Part shown: positions 38,763-47,246 of the stretch, in pieces
How the letters are laid out: every line of letters starts with the position of its first letter
Position numbering within the stretch: position 1 is the stretch's first letter
From: Hymenobacter sp. BRD67
GTDB taxonomy: Bacteria; Bacteroidota; Bacteroidia; Cytophagales; Hymenobacteraceae
Direction: 5' to 3'
Length of the DNA stretch: 64,000 nt
Assembly (NCBI RefSeq): GCF_013256425.1
Contig: NZ_CP053904.1
Location: forward strand, 2,790,001-2,854,000
Translations under genes and position numbers: made by a program
Notes under the pieces: generated by a model
Told to the model about the DNA's origin: nothing
What the model saw: only the letters and a program-made list of their open reading frames with translations
Databases searched by the model: none

Positions 38763-39114
38763 TGAGCTATGAAAACAAACTTAGCCAACTTCCTCTGCCT
38801 CGGCAGGCTGTTAAAACAGCGCTGCTCCGGTTAAGGCTGCTAACCACTACAAAGGTGCATCAGCTTTGAGTAATACCCCAGATTTCTCGATGAAAATGGC
38901 TGGCGGCCGGCTTAACGCTACCATAATCTGGCTGGCAGTTGGTCAGAGTCCAACTTTCCAAAAATAAACGCAGGTAGCTGCCGGCTCTCCACGTAGAGAG
39001 GCCGCTTGGCTTAAAGGCGTTAGGCCGCCAGCCGGTACCTTTGCCCGTCCAAAGCCTTCGTTTTTACGTATCTTCGTTTTCAACCATTTCTACGGCTTTG
39101 CAGCCGGCCCGCCC
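38763..39114. other. Intergenic region upstream of tatA-like genes
   Basis: About 350 bp without a supported gene. The only clear signal is a TACCTTTG -7 element at 39036-39043. No tRNA or known small RNA was recognised. Confidence 0.55.
39036..39043 (+). promoter_or_regulatory. Predicted -7 element of the tatA-like/gatA cluster
   Basis: TACCTTTG fits the Bacteroidota TAnnTTTG element about 72 bp ahead of the first TatA-like gene. No TTG is at the expected spacing. Confidence 0.5.
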
Positions 39115-39473
39115 ATGCTCCTTTCCTTGCCCTTATTGTTTCTGAGTAATCCCCGAACCATTATATTCATCATCTTTATTCTGGTGCTGTTTTTTGGGGC
39201 CAAGCGCATTCCGGAATTGTTTCGGGGCGTAGGCCAGGGGGTGCGTGAGTTCAAGGATGCCAGCAACCCTGAGCCGCAGCGGCCTGCTAACCCGAATTAC
39301 AACCAGCAGCCCGGCTACAACCAGGGTGGCTATCCGCAGCAGCCGCAGCAAGGCTACGCGCAGCAGCCGGGCTACAACCAGAACGGCTATCCACAGCAGC
39401 CGCAGCAGTATGGCCCCCCGCGCAGGGCCAGATGCCCCAAGCCCCTTATAACCCCAACACGCCGGCCAGCTAG
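39115..39473 (+). CDS. TatA/E-like twin-arginine translocase component, Q/Y/P-rich tail (one frameshift)
   Basis: About 119 residues after one C is restored in the C6 run 39414-39419; the repaired tail ends NPNTPAS at 39473. One transmembrane helix (TIIFIIFILVLFFGA) is followed by the TatA hinge and amphipathic helix (KRIPELFRGVGQGVREFKDAS). The remaining ~65 residues are a low-complexity tail of Gln, Pro, Tyr, Asn and Gly, including two copies of a 19-residue unit. TatA proteins line the pore that exports folded proteins. A second TatA-like gene follows 41 bp later, then gatA. Confidence 0.82.
39304..39417 (+). repeat. 57-bp tandem repeat in the first tatA-like gene
   Basis: Two successive 57-bp units beginning at 39304 and 39361 encode QQPGYNQ-G/N-GYPQQPQQ. 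The array is in frame within the cytoplasmic tail. Confidence 0.7.
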
Positions 39474-39514
39474 GTAGCCAGCCTTATCCGTCTCCGCTTT
39501 TACTTTTTGTACTT

Positions 39515-39991
39515 ATGAACTCCCCCCTGCTTTTCTTAGGCGACATCGGCGGCTCCGAGCTGATTCTGATAATGGTCGTCATTCTCATTTTTTTTGGCGC
39601 AAATAAAATTCCGGAGCTGGCCCGGGGCCTGGGCAAGGGCATCCGCGAGTTTAAGGATGCCAGCAGCGAAATCCGGAACGAGTTTGAGCGGGCCGGTCAG
39701 CAGAGCCCGAATCAGCCGTATAACAATCAGGGCTACAACCCCAACCAGCCCTATCAGCAGCAAAACCCGGCTTATGGCCAGCAGCCTGCGCCCTACCAGC
39801 CGGCACCCGGAGCGCCTACTCCGCTGGCCGGCGACTACGTAGCGCCGGTAGCGGGCTATACCGCGCCGGGTGCCGTAGATTTGCCGACGGCGGGCCAGCC
39901 AACTTTTCACCAGAGCACTCCCATTCCGCCTACGGCGGATGCGGTGCATGGTACGCAGCCCCGCCTCGACCAGCCATCAACCGACGTTTAA
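39515..39991 (+). CDS. TatA/E-like twin-arginine translocase component
   Basis: A 158-residue protein: TM helix GGSELILIMVVILIFFGA, hinge and amphipathic helix NKIPELARGLGKGIREFKDAS, then SEIRNEFERAGQQ. The ~95-residue tail is rich in Pro, Gln, Tyr and Asn near its start, then Ala/Pro-rich. It is a paralogue of the gene 41 bp upstream. The stop TAA is three bases before the gatA start, so the two are very likely co-transcribed. Having two TatA-like proteins is common; the long Q/Y/P-rich tails are less usual. Confidence 0.88.
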   Translation: MNSPLLFLGDIGGSELILIMVVILIFFGANKIPELARGLGKGIREFKDASSEIRNEFERAGQQSPNQPYNNQGYNPNQPYQQQNPAYGQQPAPYQPAPGAPTPLAGDYVAPVAGYTAPGAVDLPTAGQPTFHQSTPIPPTADAVHGTQPRLDQPSTDV

Positions 39992-39994
39992 GAT

Positions 39995-41431
39995 TTGAAA
40001 CCTCTGTTTTCTTCCCTTTCGGAAATTCAGCGCGAGCTGGCGGCGGGCACTACGTCCTGCCGCCAGCTCGTTGAGTATTACCTCGATAACATCAGCCAGC
40101 GCAACGCCGAGCTGAACGTGTTTCTGGAGGTATGGGCCGATGAGGCCCGTCAGCAGGCTGTTGCCGTAGATGAAAAGCTGGCCCAGGGCACGGCGGGTAA
40201 GCTCGCCGGTATGGTTATCGGGCTGAAAGACGTACTGGCCTATCAGGGCCATTCGCTGCAAAGCAGCAGCCGCATTCTCAACGGATTTAAGTCGCTCTTC
40301 ACCGGTACTGCTGTGCAGCGACTACTGGCCGAGGACGCCATTTTTATTGGTCGCCAGAACTGCGACGAGTTTGCGATGGGCGGCTCGAACGAAAACTCTG
40401 CTTTCGGCCCCGTACGCAATGCGCAGGACCCCAGCCGGGTACCGGGCGGCTCGTCGGGCGGCTCGGCCGTAGCCGTCCAGGCCGATATGTGCCTGGCCTC
40501 CATCGGCTCCGATACGGGCGGCTCGGTGCGTCAGCCGGCCGCGTTCTGCGGTGTTATTGGGCTCAAGCCTACCTACTCGCGCATTTCGCGCTACGGGCTG
40601 GTAGCATTTGCGTCGTCTTTCGACCAGATTGGGCCCATTACGCACTCGGTAGAAGACGCCGCCCGCCTGCTCGAGGTAATGGCCGGGGCCGATGGCTACG
40701 ATAGTACTGCCAGCCAGGAGCCGGTGCCAGCCTACAGCGAGCTGCTTAATCCAGCTGCTCAGTACCGTATCGGCTATATAGCAAATGCTATAGAACGTTC
40801 GGGTTTGCAGGCCGAAGTACATGAGGCCCTGCAGCAAACGCTCGATACGCTACGTAGCCACGGCCACACGGTAGAGGCAGTGGAGTTTCCGCTGCTGGAG
40901 GAAATGATTCCGACCTACTACATTCTTACCACGGCCGAGGCCAGCTCCAACCTCTCGCGCTTCGATGGCGTGAAGTACGGTTTCCGGGCACCCGACGTCA
41001 CGGACCTGGAATCGCTCTATAAAAAGACCCGCGCGCAGGGTTTCGGCCCCGAAGTACAGCGGCGTATTATGCTGGGCACCTTTGTATTGAGCGCCAGCTA
41101 TTACGACGCATACTATACCAAGGCCCAGCGCGTGCGGCGGCTTATTAAAGAAAAAACTGACGAGCTGCTGCGGCAGTTCGACTTTCTGGTGCTGCCTACT
41201 ACGCCTACTACGGCTTTCAGGCTTGGTGAAAAGCAAGACCCGGTTTCGATGTACCTGGCCGATATTTTTACGGTGCAGGCTTCGCTGGCCGGAGTGCCTG
41301 CCATTTCGATACCCGCTGGCCAGGACCATGCGGGCATGCCCATTGGCTTACAGATACTAAGCGGGGCATTTCGGGAAGCTGATTTACTGGCTTTTGCCAA
41401 TACGCTGACCACGGTAGAAGCAGCCAACTAG
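39995..41431 (+). CDS. gatA: Asp-tRNA(Asn)/Glu-tRNA(Gln) amidotransferase subunit A
   Basis: A 478-residue amidase-signature enzyme. The catalytic Lys is in GLKDVLAYQGH, and GGSSGGSAVAV plus GSDTGGSVRQPAAFCG carry the cis-Ser and nucleophile Ser. It releases ammonia from glutamine for the GatB subunit, which amidates misacylated Glu-tRNA(Gln) or Asp-tRNA(Asn). The start is TTG at 39995, because an in-frame stop ends just two bases upstream and no nearby ATG keeps the conserved N-terminus. gatB and gatC are not adjacent. Confidence 0.93.
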   Translation: MKPLFSSLSEIQRELAAGTTSCRQLVEYYLDNISQRNAELNVFLEVWADEARQQAVAVDEKLAQGTAGKLAGMVIGLKDVLAYQGHSLQSSSRILNGFKSLFTGTAVQRLLAEDAIFIGRQNCDEFAMGGSNENSAFGPVRNAQDPSRVPGGSSGGSAVAVQADMCLASIGSDTGGSVRQPAAFCGVIGLKPTYSRISRYGLVAFASSFDQIGPITHSVEDAARLLEVMAGADGYDSTASQEPVPAYSELLNPAAQYRIGYIANAIERSGLQAEVHEALQQTLDTLRSHGHTVEAVEFPLLEEMIPTYYILTTAEASSNLSRFDGVKYGFRAPDVTDLESLYKKTRAQGFGPEVQRRIMLGTFVLSASYYDAYYTKAQRVRRLIKEKTDELLRQFDFLVLPTTPTTAFRLGEKQDPVSMYLADIFTVQASLAGVPAISIPAGQDHAGMPIGLQILSGAFREADLLAFANTLTTVEAAN

Positions 41432-41454
41432 GTTAGCCAGCGGCTTTAGCATTG

Positions 41455-41507
41455 AGCGAGGCGCGCAACAGTACCGGCAACCCCGCCGTATTGTTGCGCG
41501 CCTCGCT
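41455..41507. repeat. Perfect 16-bp hairpin after gatA
   Basis: AGCGAGGCGCGCAACA (41455-41470) pairs fully with 41492-41507 around a 21-nt loop. It lies between gatA and the lytic transglycosylase and may end the gatA transcript, although no T-run follows. Confidence 0.65.
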
Positions 41508-41547
41508 TCGGTTAGGTAGTTCAGTAATTGTCATTTACCTTAGCCTT

Positions 41548-43776
41548 ATGAAAGCTTTACAGCAACCGTCCGCGCCCTTTACCGGCCCGCGTAGGCCGCA
41601 CCTGGCGCGGCGACTGTTGCTGCTAGCCCTTACGCTGGGGGCGGTTCCGGCCTTGGCGCAGCGAGTACCGCGCAGCCACGAAGCCCCCCGCCCACCCCAA
41701 TCCAGCCTTATTCCGGGCGATACCATCCGGCAGGTAGTAGAGCTTCCGGCCGCTACGCTCGACTCGCTGGCGGCCGAGCCGCTGACTGATCCGGCCGTTG
41801 ACTCGGCCCGCCTGGTGTGGCTCCAAACGCCGCCTACGCTCTACGAGCTGGTAAACGACCGCATGAATTGCATCGAAACCGATGCGCCCCATCAATTTAA
41901 CGCGGCGGTTCTGGCTTATGTGCGGCTGTTTACCGAGCGCCAGCGCGGCTACACGCAGCGGGTGCTGGAGCGCGAGCAGTTCTACTTTCCGACGTTTGAA
42001 AAATACCTTGCTCAGTATAACCTGCCCACCGACCTGAAGTATCTGTCGGTAGTAGAGTCGGCGCTGATACCCACGGCGAAGTCGCCGGTAGGCGCGGTAG
42101 GATTGTGGCAGTTTATGCCGCCTACGGCCAGCGACCTGCGCCTGAAGCGCGACGAATGGGTAGATGAGCGCATGCACCCCGAAAAAGCCACCGAAGCTGC
42201 TTGCAAGCATCTGCGCTATTTGTACGGAGTATTCCACGATTGGGAGCTGGTGCTGGCGGCCTACAACTGGGGCGCGGGCAATATGCAGCGGGTTATTCGC
42301 AAAACCGGCAAGCATACGTTTTGGGAGCTCTATCCGCATCTACCAGCCGAAACGCGCAATTATGTACCCACCTTCACGGCTATTATGTATGCCATGAAGT
42401 ATGCCAGCGAGCATGGCCTGAACGACCCGGCGCTGCGCTACCAGCGCTATGAGCCCCTCGATACCTTGGGCTTGCGCGGCCAGGCCTTCGACCTGCGCCG
42501 CCTGAGTCGGGCGCTGGGCTATGCCGACTCGCTGACGCTGGGCCGCTACAATCCCGAAGTGCGTCATGGCGGCCTGCCCGCCGGCTACCGGCCCTACGTG
42601 TTGCGCTTCCCCAGCGCTGCCCGCGAGCACCTTGGCGAGGTAGACCGTGCTACGCTGCTGGCTTATTGCCAGCCGCTTACCGACCTGCCGCAGCTGCTAC
42701 CTCCCCGCCTGGTGCGGCTGGCGGGCGTTGCGCCCTGGCCAACCCGCGATGAGCTGGCCGCCAGCACCGGCCCCCGAACCGAAACCAGCGAAGCTACGCC
42801 GCGCTACCGCCGCCTGCACTACACCGTGCGCCGGGGCCAGACGGTAGCGACCGTGGCCGAAAAATTTGAGGTGAGCCCGGCGCAGTTACGCCGCTGGAAC
42901 GAGCTGCCCAGGCATGCCACCCTGAAGCCCGGCCGCGAACTGGTCGTGTTTGTGCCCATGCCAGCCACCCCGGCACCTGCTCCCGTAGCAAGCACGCTAC
43001 CTGCTACGCTGGTACCGCACCAGATTGCTCAGGCTGATAGTGGGATGCAGGCCCTGGCGGCCGCCAATGCGCGCTACGCCCGCGAGGCCCAGGTACTGGC
43101 GCAACGCGAGGCTGCTCAGGCACAGGAGCTGCTGCGTATTCAGAAACAGCAGGCGGCCCGCGTGGCGGCGCAGCAGCGCCAGGCTATTTTCCGAGCGGCT
43201 GCCCTGGCAAAAGCAGCGGCGGCCGAAGAAAAGGCCCAGCAGCTGGCTACTGCTAAGGCCCAGGCCGCCGCCCCCGACGACCTCGTGGCCAGCGCCGATA
43301 GCAGCGCGGCTCCAGCTCACCCCCGCCGCAGCCGCCCGAAGACACTGGCTGTTGCGCTGGCGCAGCCCCGCGAAGCAGCCGAGCCTTCACTGGCTTTAAA
43401 GGCTGGTAGCACGCCAGCCCACAAAGCAGACACGTATATCGTGCGGCCCGGCGACAACCTGACTAAGCTGGCCCAGGAGCATGGCGTGACGGTAGCGCAG
43501 GTGCGGGAATGGAATGAGCTGCCGGGTGAAAGTGTGCTGGTAGGCCAGCGGCTGCGCTTTGGCGCCGCTCCCGATGCCCTGGCCACCCGCGCCGACGGCC
43601 GCCGCAAGCCTGAGCGTGCCGAGCCCCGTCTGAGTACGCATACGGTGCAGGCCGGCGATACGCTCTATAATATCTCGCGCCGCTTTGGCGTAAGCGTGGA
43701 GGAGCTGCGCCGCCTCAATCACCTTACTACCGATGCCGTGAAGCTTGGGCAAAAGCTGGTAGTGCAGGCTGGCTGA
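41548..43776 (+). CDS. MltD-like lytic transglycosylase with three LysM domains
   Basis: A 742-residue exported protein. A Tat/Sec-like signal (RRLLLLALTLGAVPALAQ) is followed by an SLT/MltD catalytic domain. The catalytic Glu is in LSVVESALIP (near residue 170), followed by GLWQFMPPTA and the AAYNWGAGNMQRVI motif. It cleaves the MurNAc-GlcNAc bond in peptidoglycan, leaving an anhydro end. One LysM domain lies near 430-475 (YTVRRGQTVATVAEKF); after an Ala/Gln-rich helical stretch (about 510-580), two more follow (YIVRPGDNLTKLAQ, HTVQAGDTLYNISRR). The start MKALQQP is used because upstream in-frame codons overlap the hairpin. The Ala-rich spacer may form a coiled coil. Confidence 0.92.
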   Translation: MKALQQPSAPFTGPRRPHLARRLLLLALTLGAVPALAQRVPRSHEAPRPPQSSLIPGDTIRQVVELPAATLDSLAAEPLTDPAVDSARLVWLQTPPTLYELVNDRMNCIETDAPHQFNAAVLAYVRLFTERQRGYTQRVLEREQFYFPTFEKYLAQYNLPTDLKYLSVVESALIPTAKSPVGAVGLWQFMPPTASDLRLKRDEWVDERMHPEKATEAACKHLRYLYGVFHDWELVLAAYNWGAGNMQRVIRKTGKHTFWELYPHLPAETRNYVPTFTAIMYAMKYASEHGLNDPALRYQRYEPLDTLGLRGQAFDLRRLSRALGYADSLTLGRYNPEVRHGGLPAGYRPYVLRFPSAAREHLGEVDRATLLAYCQPLTDLPQLLPPRLVRLAGVAPWPTRDELAASTGPRTETSEATPRYRRLHYTVRRGQTVATVAEKFEVSPAQLRRWNELPRHATLKPGRELVVFVPMPATPAPAPVASTLPATLVPHQIAQADSGMQALAAANARYAREAQVLAQREAAQAQELLRIQKQQAARVAAQQRQAIFRAAALAKAAAAEEKAQQLATAKAQAAAPDDLVASADSSAAPAHPRRSRPKTLAVALAQPREAAEPSLALKAGSTPAHKADTYIVRPGDNLTKLAQEHGVTVAQVREWNELPGESVLVGQRLRFGAAPDALATRADGRRKPERAEPRLSTHTVQAGDTLYNISRRFGVSVEELRRLNHLTTDAVKLGQKLVVQAG

Positions 43777-43881
43777 ATTTACAGCAAGCTATCCGCTCTT
43801 ATTCCTGACCAAGCAGCGCGCAAGACGGGCGCTTCCTCCTGCACTTGCCAGCTCTGGCCGACAACCTTTCTTGCCCCACCG

Positions 43882-43917
43882 GCGCCCGGCGTAGTGTTCG
43901 CCGGGCGCTGTTTTTTT
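43882..43917 (+). terminator. Intrinsic terminator after the lytic transglycosylase gene
   Basis: GCGCCCGGCG (43882-43891) pairs perfectly with CGCCGGGCGC (43899-43908) around a 7-nt loop, then TG and seven T. A textbook terminator on the plus strand. Confidence 0.88.
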
Positions 43918-43999
43918 AGATAAGCCCGGCCGGTATAGCCAAATGTACCCGAACTTGCGGCCTGGAATTCCGCCCTGCCCAGTAACCTATACGATTGCG

Positions 44000-46270
44000 A
44001 TGCTTAAGATAAACCGCGAAGATGCCCTGGCCTACCACGAGCAAAGCCCGCAGGGGAAGATTGAAGTTGTTCCCACTAAGCCCGTCAGCACCCAGCTCGA
44101 CCTGGCGCTGGCTTACTCGCCGGGCGTGGCCGAGCCGTGCAAGGAAATCGCCAAAAACCCCGACGACGTGTATAAATACACGGCAAAAGGCAACCTGGTA
44201 GCCGTTATCTCAAACGGCACGGCCGTGCTGGGCCTAGGCAATATCGGGCCCGCCGCCAGCAAACCCGTGATGGAAGGCAAAGGCGTGCTATTCAAGAAGT
44301 TTGCAGGTATCGACTGCTTTGATATTGAGATTGATGCCAATGACCCCGACGAGTTTATCCGCATCGTGAAGGCGCTAGAGCCCACGTTTGGCGGCATCAA
44401 CCTGGAGGATATTAAAGCTCCTGAATGTTTCCGAATTGAGACAGAATTGAAGGCGCTGATGAAGATTCCGGTGATGCACGACGACCAGCACGGCACGGCC
44501 ATTATCTCATCGGCCGCGCTGCTGAATGCGCTCGAAGTAGTGGGCAAAAAGATTGAGAATATCCGCCTGGTAGTGAGTGGCGCTGGCGCGGCCGCCATTT
44601 CCTGCCTGCGGCTGTACGTGGCGCTGGGCCTGAAGATTGAGAACGTGGTTGTCTTTGATAAAGACGGAGTTATCAATACCCAGCGGACCAACCTTGCTCC
44701 GATTCAGATGCAGTTTGCCACCAAGCGGCCGATTTCGACGCTCGACGAGGCCATGGAGGACGCCGATGTATTTCTGGGTCTTTCGGCCGCCAAGGTGCTG
44801 CCGGCCGGCCTGCTGCTGCGCATGGCCAACGACCCCATCGTGTTTGCGCTGGCCAACCCGGAGCCTGAAATCAGCTACGAGCTGGCCACCAGCACCCGGC
44901 CCGACCTGATTATGGCTACCGGCCGCTCGGACCATCCGAACCAGGTAAACAATGTATTAGGTTTTCCCTATATATTTCGCGGCGCGCTTGACGTGCGGGC
45001 GACCGAAATAAACGAGGCCATGAAGCTGGCGGCCGTGCGCGCCCTGGCCGAGCTAAGCAAGGAGCCGGTGCCCGATATGGTGAACAACGCTTATGGCGAC
45101 AACACGCTGGCGTTTGGGCGTACGTATCTCATTCCCAAGCCCCTGGACCCGAGGTTGATTACCAGTCTGTCGCCGGCCGTGGCGCGGGCCGCCATGGAAA
45201 GCGGCGTGGCCCGCCGGCCCATCACCGACTGGCAGGCCTACGAAGACGAGCTACGGGCACGCCTGGGCCTCGACCGCAAGCTGATGAACCGCATCACGTC
45301 GGCGGCCCGAGCTAACCCCAAGCGCGTGGTATTTGCGGAGGCCGACAATTACAAGATTCTCAAAGCGGCGCAGCTCGTGCGCGACGAAGGCATTGCCCAC
45401 CCCATTTTGCTGGGGCCGCACGCCAAAATTCAGGCCATCGCCCAAGCCAACAACATCGACCTAGAGGGCTGCGAAATCCTTGATATTCTGCAGGATGAAG
45501 CCACGCGCACCGAGTATGCCGAGCTGCTGTACGAGAAGCGGCAGCGCCGGGGCATTACCCTGTACGAGGGCAAGCGCCTGTTGCGCGAGCGCAACTATTA
45601 CGCGGCCATGATGGTGGAAACCGGGGCTGCCGACGCCTGCATTACGGGGCTTACCAAGGATTATGGCAAGAGTCTCATCCCGTCGCTGCAGGTTATTGGG
45701 CCGGCCGACGGCATCAAGCGGGTATCGTCGATGTACATTATCCAGAACAAGAAAGGTCCGTATTTCTTCGCCGATACCACGGTGAACATTAATCCGACGG
45801 CGGAGGAAATGGTGGAGATTATCGGCCTGACGGCCCGGGCCGTGCGCTTCTTCGACTCGGAGCCGCGCGTGGCGGTTATCAGCTATTCCAACTTTGGCTC
45901 GAATGCCGGCCCGCTGCCCGAAAAAACCCGCCGGGCCACTGAGCTGGCCAAGCAGCGCTACCCCGACCTGCTCATCGACGGCGAAATGCAGGCCAACGTG
46001 GCCCTGAACCTCCAGCTGCTACAGGAAAACTACGGTTTTTCGCCTTTGGCTGCAAAAGGAGCTAACACGTTGATTTTCCCGAATGTAGAGTCCGGCAACA
46101 TTGCCTACAAAGTGCTTCAGGAAATTGGCGGCTCCGAGGTAATCGGGCCGGTGCTGATGGGTATGCGCAAGCCGGTGCATATTCTACAGCTCGGCGCTAG
46201 CGTGCGCGACATCGTGAACATGACCGCCATTGCGGTAGTGGATGCGCAGCGCGACGGCAAAGCGCTGTAG
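44000..46270 (+). CDS. maeB: NADP-dependent malic enzyme with phosphotransacetylase-like domain
   Basis: A 756-residue two-domain protein. The malic enzyme part (1-~420) has [13 protein letters not shown], a catalytic-site stretch [12 protein letters not shown], and the Rossmann loop [15 protein letters not shown]. The C-terminal ~330 residues resemble phosphate acetyltransferase ([29 protein letters not shown]). This is the standard MaeB layout; the transacetylase-like part is usually regulatory. It decarboxylates malate to pyruvate, supplying NADPH. The start [15 protein letters not shown] matches the family. Upstream in-frame codons fall right after the preceding terminator and are not used. 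Confidence 0.93.
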   Translation: MLKINREDALAYHEQSPQGKIEVVPTKPVSTQLDLALAYSPGVAEPCKEIAKNPDDVYKYTAKGNLVAVISNGTAVLGLGNIGPAASKPVMEGKGVLFKKFAGIDCFDIEIDANDPDEFIRIVKALEPTFGGINLEDIKAPECFRIETELKALMKIPVMHDDQHGTAIISSAALLNALEVVGKKIENIRLVVSGAGAAAISCLRLYVALGLKIENVVVFDKDGVINTQRTNLAPIQMQFATKRPISTLDEAMEDADVFLGLSAAKVLPAGLLLRMANDPIVFALANPEPEISYELATSTRPDLIMATGRSDHPNQVNNVLGFPYIFRGALDVRATEINEAMKLAAVRALAELSKEPVPDMVNNAYGDNTLAFGRTYLIPKPLDPRLITSLSPAVARAAMESGVARRPITDWQAYEDELRARLGLDRKLMNRITSAARANPKRVVFAEADNYKILKAAQLVRDEGIAHPILLGPHAKIQAIAQANNIDLEGCEILDILQDEATRTEYAELLYEKRQRRGITLYEGKRLLRERNYYAAMMVETGAADACITGLTKDYGKSLIPSLQVIGPADGIKRVSSMYIIQNKKGPYFFADTTVNINPTAEEMVEIIGLTARAVRFFDSEPRVAVISYSNFGSNAGPLPEKTRRATELAKQRYPDLLIDGEMQANVALNLQLLQENYGFSPLAAKGANTLIFPNVESGNIAYKVLQEIGGSEVIGPVLMGMRKPVHILQLGASVRDIVNMTAIAVVDAQRDGKAL

Positions 46271-46448
46271 CGTAGAGCTTGAGGGATGAAGATTCAATGT
46301 TATTTTTGATAGATTGAATGTGCTTGGTGGGCGGCCGGGAATTGTTTTTCGGCCGCTCTCTACCACTTATTCAACCAAACGGCCTTGCACTGGCTGGGGC
46401 AATCGGCCCGCCTTTGGTTACTGGCTGACTTCACCCCACCCCACCCCT

Positions 46449-47054
46449 ATGATTGCCTACCTCGACGGTAAACTCGCCTATAAAGACCCTACCCAAGCCA
46501 TTATTGATACTGGTGGCGTGGGCTATGAGGTAAAGATTTCACTGGCAACTTACTCCAAGCTGCCCGTCGAGCTGGAGAAAGTGAAGGTGTACACCTACCA
46601 GCACGTGAAGGAAGACGGGCAAACGCTCTATGGCTTCCTGGACCCGAACGAAAAAGCGCTGTTTCTGCACCTGATATCGGTATCGGGCATTGGGCCGGGC
46701 ACGGGCATCAACATGGTGAGCAGCATGGGCGTGGGCGAGATTCGCCAGGCCATTGTAAACGAAGACGTGCGGGCCATCCAGAGTATCAAAGGTGTGGGAC
46801 CCAAAACGGCTCAACGCGTGATTCTGGAGCTGAAAGACAAGCTACGCAAAGACGAGCTGCTGGCCAAAGCGGGGGTTGACACCGTGCCGCTGGCCCGCCA
46901 GCACAATACGCAGCGTCAGGAAGCGTTGCAGGCATTAGTCATGCTGGGCTTTGCCCGTGCTGCCGCTGAAAAAAATCTTGACCAGATTCAGCACAAGCAC
47001 GGCAACGACCTGAGCGTGGAAGAGCTCATTAAGTTTGCCCTGAAATCACATTAG
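46449..47054 (+). CDS. ruvA: Holliday junction branch migration protein RuvA
   Basis: A 201-residue protein. MIAYLDGKLAYKDPTQAIID begins the OB-fold domain I. The helix-hairpin-helix pairs VSGIGPGTGINMVSSM and IKGVGPKTAQRVILELK make domain II. The C-terminal domain III (QEALQALVMLGFARAAAEK) contacts RuvB. The tetramer binds four-way junctions and recruits the RuvB motor. The start at 46449 removes 45 in-frame codons without family similarity. It precedes sprA with a 192-bp gap. Confidence 0.95.
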   Translation: MIAYLDGKLAYKDPTQAIIDTGGVGYEVKISLATYSKLPVELEKVKVYTYQHVKEDGQTLYGFLDPNEKALFLHLISVSGIGPGTGINMVSSMGVGEIRQAIVNEDVRAIQSIKGVGPKTAQRVILELKDKLRKDELLAKAGVDTVPLARQHNTQRQEALQALVMLGFARAAAEKNLDQIQHKHGNDLSVEELIKFALKSH

Positions 47055-47246
47055 GGTTTTAAGCCAACATCTTCTGCTTCCTGTAAGCACCATGCGCTAG
47101 CGCACGGCCTCCGGCGAGCTGCCGGGGACCGCCCCGCTGCCAGCGCCTGGCAAAGCCTACCAGGTTGCTAGCAAGGTTTTGGCCAGCTACTCAACATTGT
47201 CTAAATCCGGTCCCGCTTTGCCGCGGCGGCCGCACCTGCCATCTGC

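Noticed and set aside
38763..39114. Possible tRNA or small RNA in the gap before the TatA-like genes
   Set aside because: No cloverleaf, T-loop sequence or stable extended fold could be found by eye.
47093..47104. 12-bp palindrome TGCGCTAGCGCA between ruvA and sprA as an operator
   Set aside because: Short GC-rich palindromes are expected by chance in this base composition, and no promoter motif is positioned near it.
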